From NCBI GenBank assembly GCA_938091985.1, contig CALKOE010000328.1, positions 1 through 5,091 on the forward strand: a DNA stretch of 5,091 nt. Reading direction: 5' to 3'. A program made the translations under genes and the position numbers. Below the pieces are notes generated by a model. It worked only from the letters and a program-made list of their open reading frames with translations, did not search any database and was not told the DNA's origin. Below, in pieces: positions 1 to 5,091 of the stretch. The number at the start of each line of letters is the position of its first letter. The first letter of the stretch is position 1. The DNA comes from an uncultured Acidimicrobiales bacterium (GTDB taxonomy: Bacteria; Actinomycetota; Acidimicrobiia; Acidimicrobiales; Aldehydirespiratoraceae).

Positions 1-200
1 GAGACCCCACGGGCCAAGAGCCCGGCGGCGATGCGGAGCGTGTCGTCGCGGAACTCCTGGTAGGTCCAGGACGTCACCGTGCCGTCTCGCGGCTCCCAGA
101 CGAGCAGCGGAGTTTCGGGCTGCGCCTCCACCCACTGGTCGATGAGATGGGGAAGGTCCTGCCCCGCCATCTGGAAACGCTCGATTGCCGACTGATCCAC
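1..200 (-). CDS. AMP-binding acyl-CoA synthetase/ligase, N-terminal fragment
   Basis: This is the first 66 codons of a gene that continues past the left edge of the window. The translation, read on the minus strand, contains LPHLIDQWVEAQPETPLLVW (residues 16-35), then SWTYQEFRDDTLRIAAGLLA (44-63). This is the usual opening of ANL-superfamily AMP-forming acyl-CoA synthetases: a short helix, a beta strand, then the W/F-T-Y-x-E-F/L segment before the first Rossmann-like region. Such enzymes activate a carboxylic acid with ATP and transfer it to CoA in the cytoplasm. The ATP-binding P-loop and C-terminal domain lie outside the window, so substrate and completeness cannot be judged. I chose the GTG at 200 because GAGAGG (208-213) sits 7 bases upstream; the adjacent GTG at 203 would add one residue, and an ATG at 170 has no comparable ribosome site. 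It is divergent from the gene at 300. Family assignment is fairly sure, although only the N-terminus is visible. Confidence 0.8.
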   Translation of the reverse strand, partial: MDQSAIERFQMAGQDLPHLIDQWVEAQPETPLLVWEPRDGTVTSWTYQEFRDDTLRIAAGLLARGV

Positions 201-207
201 CACAACA

Positions 208-213
208 CCTCTC
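208..213 (-). promoter_or_regulatory. Ribosome binding site of the AMP-ligase gene
   Basis: On the minus strand this reads GAGAGG and is followed by TGTT and two tandem GTG codons. The spacing is 4 bases to the first GTG (203) and 7 to the second (200), which favours the second. It is the clearest Shine-Dalgarno sequence at any start in the window, so this gene is probably made from a leadered transcript. Confidence 0.55.
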
Positions 214-218
214 GTTCT

Positions 219-254
219 GGCTCCGCAGTAGAGCCGAGTTGCCCACCTCTCGGC
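219..254. repeat. Two overlapping short inverted repeats in the divergent promoter region
   Basis: GGCTC (219-223) and GAGCC (231-235) form a perfect 5-base inverted repeat with a 7-base spacer. GCCGAG (233-238) and CTCGGC (249-254) form a perfect 6-base inverted repeat with a 10-base spacer. A short direct repeat TCGGCC occurs at 250-255 and 258-263. They lie between the divergent AMP-ligase and membrane-protein genes, where an operator could sit. In DNA this rich in GC such short repeats are also expected by chance, so a regulatory role is only a possibility. Confidence 0.25.
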
Positions 255-287
255 CAGTCGGCCCGGGCGCAGGATCTCTCCCACCGG

Positions 288-299
288 TACTGTCGCGCA
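288..299 (+). promoter_or_regulatory. Probable leaderless -10 promoter for the gene at 300
   Basis: TACTGT at 288-293 matches the TAnnnT consensus of actinobacterial housekeeping -10 elements. It is followed by six bases and then the ATG at 300, so transcription would be expected to begin at, or within a base of, the A of the start codon. There is no Shine-Dalgarno sequence before the ATG, which fits a leaderless message. No convincing -35 box is visible. The same arrangement recurs at 3636-3647. Confidence 0.55.
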
Positions 300-893
300 A
301 TGGCGGACGGTGTGAACCTCTGGAGCCTGGCGGTCCTGGCGGCGGTGCTGGTGATGGTCGCAGTTCTCGCGCCGTACGTTCGGGGAGAAGATCGTTCCCC
401 GTCGGAGATGACCCGGGCGCGCCTTGCGGCGGTCGTCGCTGCCTCACTGGTGCCGGGATTCATCTGGGGCGACGTCCGCGTCTTCGCCGTCTGCACCGCA
501 CTGAACCTCACTCTCGGCCGGCGGGAATTCGTGCCCTTCTCGAAGTTCGCAATGTTCTCGACGCTCCCCGAGCGCCAGATGGTGATCTTCCTGGAAGACG
601 AGGGCGGTGAGATGGTGCCGGCCGACTCGATCTCGTTGCTGTTCAACCAGGAGCTCAACAAGATCTTCCGCCACGCCCGCCAAAGCTGTCGCGTCCAGAA
701 CCCGACGTGGAGTCATGCCCAGTGCGACGAGGTCGGTGGCTACTTCCTGAGCGCGGCCATCATTCGATCGGCTGCGGCCAAGGGGCTCGCGCCACCCGAT
801 GGAGTCCGCATCATGATGGCGAACCTCCAGGTTGGTGACAATGGACCGGAAAGCGCTGTCCGCCTGCTTCGGAAGGTCAGCCTCGACGAATGA
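300..893 (+). CDS. Small membrane-anchored protein of unknown function, upstream partner of the HTTM-like gene
   Basis: I do not recognise a named family for this 197-residue protein. Two hydrophobic segments are visible, at about residues 7-25 and 42-68, joined by a charged loop (RGEDRSPSEMTRAR). A soluble part of about 120 residues follows. The positive-inside rule suggests that the loop is cytoplasmic and the C-terminal part extracytoplasmic, where Cys130 and Cys142 could form a disulphide. The segment PFSKFAMFS (79-87) resembles a Pro-Phe-Ser ... Met-Phe/Tyr-Ser motif that I recall from proteins encoded beside HTTM genes; this is a weak recollection, not a proven match. The start at 300 was chosen because a -10 hexamer precedes it by six bases. 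An in-frame GTG at 312 with purine-rich upstream sequence is an alternative. An open frame extends back to 147, but over the AMP-ligase gene. The stop overlaps the next gene's start (ATGA), so the two are probably co-translated. Confidence 0.75.
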   Translation: MADGVNLWSLAVLAAVLVMVAVLAPYVRGEDRSPSEMTRARLAAVVAASLVPGFIWGDVRVFAVCTALNLTLGRREFVPFSKFAMFSTLPERQMVIFLEDEGGEMVPADSISLLFNQELNKIFRHARQSCRVQNPTWSHAQCDEVGGYFLSAAIIRSAAAKGLAPPDGVRIMMANLQVGDNGPESAVRLLRKVSLDE

Positions 894-1693
894 TCGAGCT
901 TCCGGCATGGACCGGCACAGAGCTGTTGTGGATGCGGATACTTCTCGGCGCGCTCTTTCTGCGTTTCAACCGAGTGCCGCGCCCTTCGGACCTGACCGCG
1001 CCGGTTGGGCTATCGACCCTCATCAACCTCAACCCGCTCTTTCGTATCCGCGGCTTCGACCGTCTGGGCCTGCTGCTCGTTCCGCTCTTCGCCGCCGGGG
1101 TTGCGCAGCCACTGCCGGCCGTAGGCCTCGCGTTCGTCTTGTTGGTCACGGTCACGCTCGACGTCTCGAGCGGCGCGGTCAGCCATGGCCGCCACCTGAT
1201 GGTGTTGGTGCTCCTCGCCAACGCCGTCGCGGAGACCGTCTACTGGCTTGATCGGGAGTTCGAGTTCGATTGGACGCTCGAGCCTGATCTGGCGCCGACC
1301 TGGAGCGTTCAGCTGATCGCTGCGATGTACTTCACGGCCGGGGCGATGAAGGTCATCAACACCGGCGGCATGTGGATGGCGCGTTCGCCGCGATTCGAAC
1401 TCCAGGTGCTGAAGGGCGACTACAACGCGTCGCGCAAACAGCAACCGATCGCCGACCAGTTCACTGCATTCGCTCGGCGCCACCCGAGCGTCATTCGTGT
1501 GGCAGCGGTCGGCGGACTCGCCCTCGAACTCCTCTCGCCGCTCGCGTTGTTCCATCCCGTTGCGATGTTCATCGTCGGCGTGTCACTCATCGTGATGCAC
1601 CGTGCCAACGGTGCGCTGCTGCAGCTTCCGTTCTCGCAGAATCAGGGGATCGTCGCGATCTACATGGTCCTGTTCTCGCTCCCGTTGGGGTGA
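890..1693 (+). CDS. HTTM-like (vitamin K-dependent carboxylase-like) polytopic membrane protein
   Basis: This 267-residue protein has about seven or eight hydrophobic segments, near residues 10-25, 58-73, 76-92, 102-120, 138-156, 202-221, 222-236 and 252-266. Three traits point to the HTTM / VKGC-like membrane family. QLIAAMYFTAGAMKV (141-155) matches the Q-x-x-x-x-x-Y-F-x-A-G-x-x-K pattern. ALELLSPLAL (211-220) matches the conserved Glu-containing helix. IVMHRANGALLQLPF (234-248) matches the following His-containing segment. In vertebrate gamma-carboxylase the related domain carboxylates glutamate using reduced vitamin K, but most bacterial HTTM proteins have no known reaction, and this one lacks any large periplasmic extension. 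It should sit in the cytoplasmic membrane. The ATG at 890 overlaps the stop of the upstream gene (ATGA); a GGAAGG at 871-876 is rather distant (13 bases), so translational coupling is likely. The gene ends 3 bases before the convergent PhyH gene. Family confidence is moderate to good; function is unknown. Confidence 0.72.
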   Translation: MIELPAWTGTELLWMRILLGALFLRFNRVPRPSDLTAPVGLSTLINLNPLFRIRGFDRLGLLLVPLFAAGVAQPLPAVGLAFVLLVTVTLDVSSGAVSHGRHLMVLVLLANAVAETVYWLDREFEFDWTLEPDLAPTWSVQLIAAMYFTAGAMKVINTGGMWMARSPRFELQVLKGDYNASRKQQPIADQFTAFARRHPSVIRVAAVGGLALELLSPLALFHPVAMFIVGVSLIVMHRANGALLQLPFSQNQGIVAIYMVLFSLPLG

Positions 1694-1705
1694 GGTTCAG
1701 CCCCA
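1686..1705. terminator. Weak hairpin across the convergent gene ends
   Basis: TGGGG (1686-1690) and CCCCA (1701-1705) form a 5-base stem with a 10-base loop that contains both stop codons. There is no T-tract on either side. It could help to end both converging transcripts, but the stem is short and may be chance in GC-rich sequence. Confidence 0.2.
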
Positions 1706-2503
1706 GTTGATCGGAATGGGAGTGGGGTCCACCGCAGCCGGCGCGCCATCTCGGAGCACGGCGACCCAGTCGTGGTTGAACCCGAACTCATGATTCACGA
1801 CCGTCTCGGCCGGCGAGTAGTGGTACACCATCGCCGCGCGCATGCCATCACTCACATTGTCGGTGGAGCGATGACGGAGGTGGCAATGAAAGACCAGTAG
1901 ATCGCCGGCTGCCATGAGCATCTGCTGCTCCTGGGACGTATCGGCCCCCTGGATCTCGACATAGCCCATGTTGGCTCCGGGACGCGGGTCGTTCACGACG
2001 TCTTCGTGCACCACTTCGCGATGAGAACCCGGCACGACCCAAAGTGGTCCGTTGTCGGGAGTCGCGTCGGTGCACGCCAACCACACCCCGACCTGTTCCG
2101 GTGGAGTCATCCGGAAATACCACTCGTCCTGGTGCCACGGCTGTCCGAGCGCCCCCGGATGCTTGAAGATGAACTGCGACAGGAAGCAGTCGATGTCGGG
2201 ACCCATCACGGCATCGAGGATGTCGAGCAGTCGAGGGTCCGTCGCGAACTCGCGGAATACGTCTTCGCTCCGCATCACGCGGAAGATCTTCGAGAGCCGA
2301 CCCTCGGGCGTTGCTGCTTCGGCAAGGAGGTTCTCGGGGCTCACGAGTAGATCAGGACGCTCCTCGCCCGCATCGAGGCGACGAGCGAGATCCTCTATCC
2401 GCTCGATCATCTTCTGGAGCAACTCTGGCTGGCCGAAACCGGGGACGACGAAATAGCCGTTGGCATTCCAGCTCTCGCGCTGCTCCTCGGTGAGCGCTGT
2501 CAC
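1697..2503 (-). CDS. PhyH-family Fe(II)/2-oxoglutarate-dependent dioxygenase
   Basis: This 268-residue protein is the usual length for bacterial phytanoyl-CoA dioxygenase (PhyH) family members and is predicted to be cytoplasmic. The opening NGYFVVPGF (residues 15-23) is typical. The iron-binding facial triad is visible as His124 and Asp126 in QPWHQDEWYF and the distal His211 in RHRSTDNVSDGMRAA. Arg222, 11 residues after that His, is placed to bind 2-oxoglutarate. NGPLWVVPGSHR (151-162) is the characteristic core strand. All catalytic residues are present, so an active hydroxylase is expected; the family oxidises varied substrates (acyl-CoAs, ectoine, small molecules), and the substrate here is not evident. 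The GTG start lies inside the stop of the upstream DUF1214 gene (GTGA), with no good ribosome site, so translation is probably coupled. It is the second gene of a minus-strand operon and ends 3 bases from the convergent HTTM-like gene. Confidence 0.9.
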   Translation of the reverse strand: MTALTEEQRESWNANGYFVVPGFGQPELLQKMIERIEDLARRLDAGEERPDLLVSPENLLAEAATPEGRLSKIFRVMRSEDVFREFATDPRLLDILDAVMGPDIDCFLSQFIFKHPGALGQPWHQDEWYFRMTPPEQVGVWLACTDATPDNGPLWVVPGSHREVVHEDVVNDPRPGANMGYVEIQGADTSQEQQMLMAAGDLLVFHCHLRHRSTDNVSDGMRAAMVYHYSPAETVVNHEFGFNHDWVAVLRDGAPAAVDPTPIPINWG

Positions 2504-3627
2504 AGAGTCACGACTTCGCTCGTTGGCTGCTGCGGATCCTCCTCAGGGAGAAGGAAGCGCCAGAACACCGTGCCTCGTTGGTGGGAGCCCGTGTCGAGCC
2601 AGTTGGCGTGCCCCGGATCCTTCGCTGACACCCAGATCTCGAACGTGCCATCGTCCTCGTACTGAATCTGCGCGCCGTTGAGAGAACTCGAACGACCCCG
2701 ATACTCGAGCGTCTGCATATGGGAGTTCCACAGCATCACGTTGACGAAGGGTCCAGGCGGAATCGTTCCCCGCATCACGAGCGCCTCGTCGGGGCCGAGG
2801 TCGAACCGACACATCGCATAGTGGATGTCGGCCGCACCCGGCACGGGCAAGCCCGAATCTCGGAAGCTGAACGGCTTGGGCAACACGTTGGGTTCGGTTG
2901 ATGCGAAGGGCACACCGGCGCCGCTGGCGCCGAACTGGCCCTGCAGGGTCGTGACCTGCCGGAGGAAACGGAGGCCTTCGCTCATCCGCTCGGCGATGAA
3001 CTCGTCGCTCAGCGGAGGTGGCGGCGTGTCGACGTCGAGGCACTCGATGTCGATGTCGACGTGCACCTCGCTGTCGTTCTGAGCCGACACCTCGAGCTCG
3101 AAGTAGCCCCGCACGATGACCGCGATCGTGTCGGGCTCGAGCTTGATCCAGTCGCCGCCGTCGGCGTCGGCCTCGTCGGCACTGATCGTCAACGAGTAGC
3201 GACCATCAGCATCGACCGTGAGGTCACGGTCGTTCACATCACCGCGCAGCGGGCCCGCCATGCCACCGTCATCGGCTTGGCCGTGCAGCGTGAACGAGGT
3301 GTAGCACTCCTGGCGAATGTGGCCGGTCACGCGGTATTTCCGGCGGCCGTCGATACGGGCGTAGTGATAGATCGCATCGGGATTGTCGCCCTGGAGCTTG
3401 CGACCCGGGTCGACGATCGACACGAACCGGGGATGCTCCGGTTGCGCTTCCCAGTACATCTCCGACATAGCCGAAAGCATCTGACCGACGTAGCGGAAGG
3501 CTTCGACCTGCTCGAGCGGTTGGGCCCAGCGATCAGGGTCGAGGATGTAGCCGTCGCGGATCTCTGTGAGTGCGGCAATCAAGTCGTCGAAGGCCGCTGC
3601 GGCGAGAGGAGTGGGGTTGTCCGACAT
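2500..3627 (-). CDS. DUF1214 domain-containing protein
   Basis: This 375-residue protein matches the actinobacterial DUF1214 group. NPDAIYHYARIDGRRKYRV (82-100) is the familiar N-terminal strand pair. The C-terminal end IWVSAKDPGHANWLDT (331-346), followed by RGTVFWRFLLPE (351-362), carries the N-W-L ... R-x-x-x-P signature. No signal peptide or membrane segment is seen, so it should be cytoplasmic. The biochemical function of the family is unknown; members often occur near lipid and steroid catabolic genes in actinobacteria. I chose the ATG at 3627: starting 16 codons upstream at 3675 would run through the neighbouring divergent gene's start, and neither site has a Shine-Dalgarno sequence. 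Its stop overlaps the PhyH start by four bases. The segment around residues 188-200 is rich in Asp and Val, giving a locally repetitive DNA stretch near 3029-3061. Family confidence is good; function is unknown. Confidence 0.85.
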   Translation of the reverse strand: MSDNPTPLAAAAFDDLIAALTEIRDGYILDPDRWAQPLEQVEAFRYVGQMLSAMSEMYWEAQPEHPRFVSIVDPGRKLQGDNPDAIYHYARIDGRRKYRVTGHIRQECYTSFTLHGQADDGGMAGPLRGDVNDRDLTVDADGRYSLTISADEADADGGDWIKLEPDTIAVIVRGYFELEVSAQNDSEVHVDIDIECLDVDTPPPPLSDEFIAERMSEGLRFLRQVTTLQGQFGASGAGVPFASTEPNVLPKPFSFRDSGLPVPGAADIHYAMCRFDLGPDEALVMRGTIPPGPFVNVMLWNSHMQTLEYRGRSSSLNGAQIQYEDDGTFEIWVSAKDPGHANWLDTGSHQRGTVFWRFLLPEEDPQQPTSEVVTL

Positions 3628-3635
3628 GTCGCGAA

Positions 3636-3647
3636 TACTGTCACGCG
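3636..3647 (+). promoter_or_regulatory. Probable leaderless -10 promoter for the DUF35 gene
   Basis: TACTGT at 3636-3641 is followed by CACGCG and then the GTG start at 3648, the same geometry as the site at 288. Across the 17 bases from the hexamer into the second codon, 14 are identical between the two sites. No Shine-Dalgarno sequence or clear -35 box is present. On the opposite strand the same bases read CAGTAT (3640 to 3635), which keeps the conserved A and final T of a -10 element and lies 7 bases before the DUF1214 ATG. The site might therefore fire in both directions; that part is speculative. Confidence 0.55.
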
Positions 3648-4124
3648 GTGGCCAAAAACTCCGAAGAGACGACATCGAACGTCGCCGACTCCGACGAACA
3701 ACTCATCGAGCTGTTCGCCGGACACGGCATCACCCGCGACAACGCGGCGCACTTCCGCGGCCGTCTCGACCGGCAACTGCTGATGGCTCGCTGCGGTGAC
3801 TGTGGTCGCTGGCAGCACCCGACCCGACCAATGTGCCCGGCGTGTTGGTCGTGGGACATGCAGCTCGAGGAAGTTGCCGGCCGAGGAACGATCCACCTCC
3901 TGATGAAGCTTCACCAAGGTCCCGCCGCGGATGGCGTCGACTACGAAGGAGGCCATCCCGTCATCACCGTGGAGTTGGAGGAACAACCGGCCCTGCGGTT
4001 CACGTCAACGGTCACCGCCGACTTCCCGACTGACCAGGTCGCGATCGGCACGCCGGTCGAACTCGAATGGACCGAGCGAGACGGCATCCCCATGCCGGTC
4101 TTCGCCCCGGCGGTGTCGTCATGA
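3648..4124 (+). CDS. DUF35 zinc-ribbon/OB-fold protein, thiolase partner
   Basis: This 158-residue protein has the standard DUF35 layout. An N-terminal helical segment (about residues 32-48) comes first, then a zinc ribbon with Cys49, Cys52, Cys63 and Cys66 (CGDCGRWQHPTRPMCPAC). An OB fold of beta strands follows from about 71 to the end, including GRGTIHLLMKLHQ and HPVITVELEE. Such proteins are known to bind and support thiolase-like enzymes, including the Ltp2 aldolase of steroid side-chain degradation, and may help place acyl-CoA. The adjacent thiolase-like gene, overlapping by ATGA, is the obvious partner. The first 30 or so residues are acidic and variable. I chose the GTG at 3648 because protein similarity starts after it and the -10 element lies six bases upstream; an in-frame ATG at 3570 would overlap the divergent DUF1214 gene and add an unrelated Arg-rich leader. 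The family is clear; the reaction supported is inferred. Confidence 0.88.
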   Translation: MAKNSEETTSNVADSDEQLIELFAGHGITRDNAAHFRGRLDRQLLMARCGDCGRWQHPTRPMCPACWSWDMQLEEVAGRGTIHLLMKLHQGPAADGVDYEGGHPVITVELEEQPALRFTSTVTADFPTDQVAIGTPVELEWTERDGIPMPVFAPAVSS

Positions 4125-5091
4125 CCGATCGCAATCCCATGAAGGATCAGGTCGCGATCGTCGGGCTCGGATCGACCGGATTCTCTCGCGAAGGCGGACC
4201 CTCCCCGCTCGCAATGGCGTTGGCGGCCGCCACCGAAGCAATCACCGATGCTGGCCTCACCGCCGCCGACATCGACGGCATCGTGGCCACCAGCGAGCCT
4301 GGAGCCACCGGCCCCGAGAAGATCGCGGCCGGTCTGGGAATCACCGAGGCGACCCATCACACCAAGCCGACCCCCGTTGCCATGTTCTCGTTGCTCGACG
4401 CGGCCCGAGCGGTGTTCAGCGGTGCCGCCGACCATGTGCTCGTCGTGACGCCGGTCGTGATGGGCGCGTGGAACAGTCGACGCGCCGTTGGAGACCCATG
4501 GCGGCGCGGCACCCGCAGCGGCATCCTCCCCGTCCCGGAAGATGCGACGATGGCCGCCGCCTATGCCGCCTGGGCCAGCCGCTACATCCACGAGCACGGG
4601 GCGACGAAAGACCCGTTCGCCCGGGTGGCGATCAACTCACGGACGAATGCCGCAGCCAACCCGCTGGCGGCCATCACTGCTCCACTCTCGTTCGGTGCCT
4701 ACGACGCGGCGCGAATGATCCGCGAACCGCTCAACATGTATGACATGGACCTGCCGGTCGACGGCGCCGACGCATTCGTCCTGACGACCGCCGAGCGGGC
4801 TCGCGAGCTCCGACACCATCCGGTCCTGATCCATGCGGCCAGCACGGGCATCGTCGGGAAGAACGACGAGGACCAACTCGACGGGCTCCACCGGCACGGC
4901 CAGCACGTGGTGGTCGATCAGCTGAAGCGCCACACCGACATCTGGATCGACGACATCGATCTCTTCTACCCCTACGAGGGGTTCACGATCATCACGCTGG
5001 CCTGGTTCGAGAACTGTGGGTTCTGTCCACCCGGCGGGGCCGAGTCATTCCTGCGTGAGCATTGGAACGACGATGCACAGCGAATCGAGAT
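4121..5091 (+). CDS. SCP-x/Ltp-type thiolase-like protein, lacking the nucleophilic Cys (3'-truncated by window)
   Basis: The visible 323 residues begin MTDRNPMKDQVAIVGLGSTG and are open to the window edge; the C-terminal part, including the expected third active-site loop, is missing. LLDAARAVFSGAADHVLVV (91-109) is the thiolase helix and strand after the nucleophile loop. LNMYDMDLPVDGADAFVL (204-221) is the SCP-x-type Y-D-x-D-x-P-x-D-G-A motif. FYPYEGFTIITLAWFENCGF (282-301) corresponds to the H-D-C-F loop of true thiolases. Aligned without gaps from the S-G of residues 100-101, the nucleophilic Cys falls on Thr84, and the loop His falls on Tyr285. Only two Cys are visible, at 299 and 302. 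That pattern fits Ltp2-like aldolases, which cleave beta-hydroxyacyl-CoA side chains with a DUF35 partner, rather than a Cys-dependent thiolase. The ATG overlaps the DUF35 stop (ATGA). Family is secure; an aldolase role is inference. Confidence 0.87.
   Translation, partial: MTDRNPMKDQVAIVGLGSTGFSREGGPSPLAMALAAATEAITDAGLTAADIDGIVATSEPGATGPEKIAAGLGITEATHHTKPTPVAMFSLLDAARAVFSGAADHVLVVTPVVMGAWNSRRAVGDPWRRGTRSGILPVPEDATMAAAYAAWASRYIHEHGATKDPFARVAINSRTNAAANPLAAITAPLSFGAYDAARMIREPLNMYDMDLPVDGADAFVLTTAERARELRHHPVLIHAASTGIVGKNDEDQLDGLHRHGQHVVVDQLKRHTDIWIDDIDLFYPYEGFTIITLAWFENCGFCPPGGAESFLREHWNDDAQRIE

Noticed and set aside
147..299. A 51-codon upstream extension of the small membrane protein
   Set aside because: It would overlap the N-terminal coding part of the divergent AMP-ligase gene and adds a polar, non-conserved-looking leader; the -10 hexamer at 288 fits a start at 300.
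74..661. A 195-codon minus-strand open frame overlapping the AMP-ligase start and the membrane-protein gene
   Set aside because: It has Ser/Arg/Thr-rich low-complexity composition, lies in a different frame from the ligase, and is antisense to the gene at 300-893.
3029..3061. Locally repetitive GTCGA/GATGTC DNA
   Set aside because: It is explained by an Asp/Val-rich stretch (about residues 188-200) of the DUF1214 protein, not by a repeat element.
3570..3647. A 26-codon upstream extension of the DUF35 protein, including a Cys-x-x-Cys
   Set aside because: It overlaps the start of the divergent DUF1214 gene, and the Cys pair comes from out-of-frame reading; the family zinc ribbon is already complete further downstream.
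3061..3783. A 240-codon open frame on the plus strand across the DUF1214 gene
   Set aside because: It is antisense to a gene with clear family motifs, has no recognisable domain, and follows the third-position GC bias of the real gene; it also crosses into the DUF35 gene.
3931..4743. A 270-codon Arg/Pro-rich open frame on the plus strand
   Set aside because: It is a frame-shifted shadow of the DUF35 and thiolase genes; the composition is the usual one of an out-of-frame reading in GC-rich DNA.
4637..4933. A 98-codon minus-strand open frame antisense to the thiolase-like gene
   Set aside because: It has no domain and no start signal, and the plus-strand frame has strong thiolase motifs through the same region.

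Overview
This GC-rich window looks like a chromosomal segment of a free-living actinobacterium. GTG starts, ATGA and GTGA gene overlaps, promoter-like sites placed for leaderless transcripts, and a set of CoA and lipid enzymes (DUF35 protein, thiolase-like protein, DUF1214, PhyH) all fit. The class Acidimicrobiia is a reasonable guess from gene style, but no marker gene here proves it.

Layout. (1) At 1-200 on the minus strand is the N-terminal end of an AMP-binding acyl-CoA synthetase-like gene that runs off the left edge. (2) A 99-base divergent region (201-299) separates it from a plus-strand pair at 300-1693. That pair is a small membrane-anchored protein of unknown function, followed with an ATGA overlap by a polytopic protein resembling the HTTM / vitamin K-dependent carboxylase-like membrane family. 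(3) The pair ends 3 bases from the end of a minus-strand operon at 1697-3627. There a DUF1214 protein is followed by a PhyH-type iron/2-oxoglutarate dioxygenase, joined by a GTGA overlap. (4) Only 20 bases separate the DUF1214 start from a plus-strand operon at 3648 to beyond 5091. This holds a DUF35 zinc-ribbon/OB-fold protein and, with an ATGA overlap, a thiolase-like protein of the SCP-x/Ltp type that continues past the right edge.

How the genes may work together. DUF35 proteins are known partners of thiolase-like enzymes. The thiolase here has Thr at the aligned position of the nucleophilic Cys and Tyr in place of the usual His, the pattern expected of the Ltp2-like aldolase branch that shortens steroid-type side chains. 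With a CoA ligase, a PhyH hydroxylase and a DUF1214 protein nearby, a pathway for degrading or modifying a branched or polycyclic lipid acid is a plausible inference, but the substrate cannot be read from the sequence. The HTTM-like pair appears to be a separate unit.

The most distinctive non-coding signal is a nearly identical block, TACTGT-C-R-CGC-R then the start codon, at two plus-strand operon starts (300 and 3648). Its geometry is that of a leaderless promoter: the -10 hexamer is followed by six bases and then the start codon. No RNA genes, mobile elements, CRISPR arrays or clear intrinsic terminators were seen. No gene-free stretch exceeds 100 bases.
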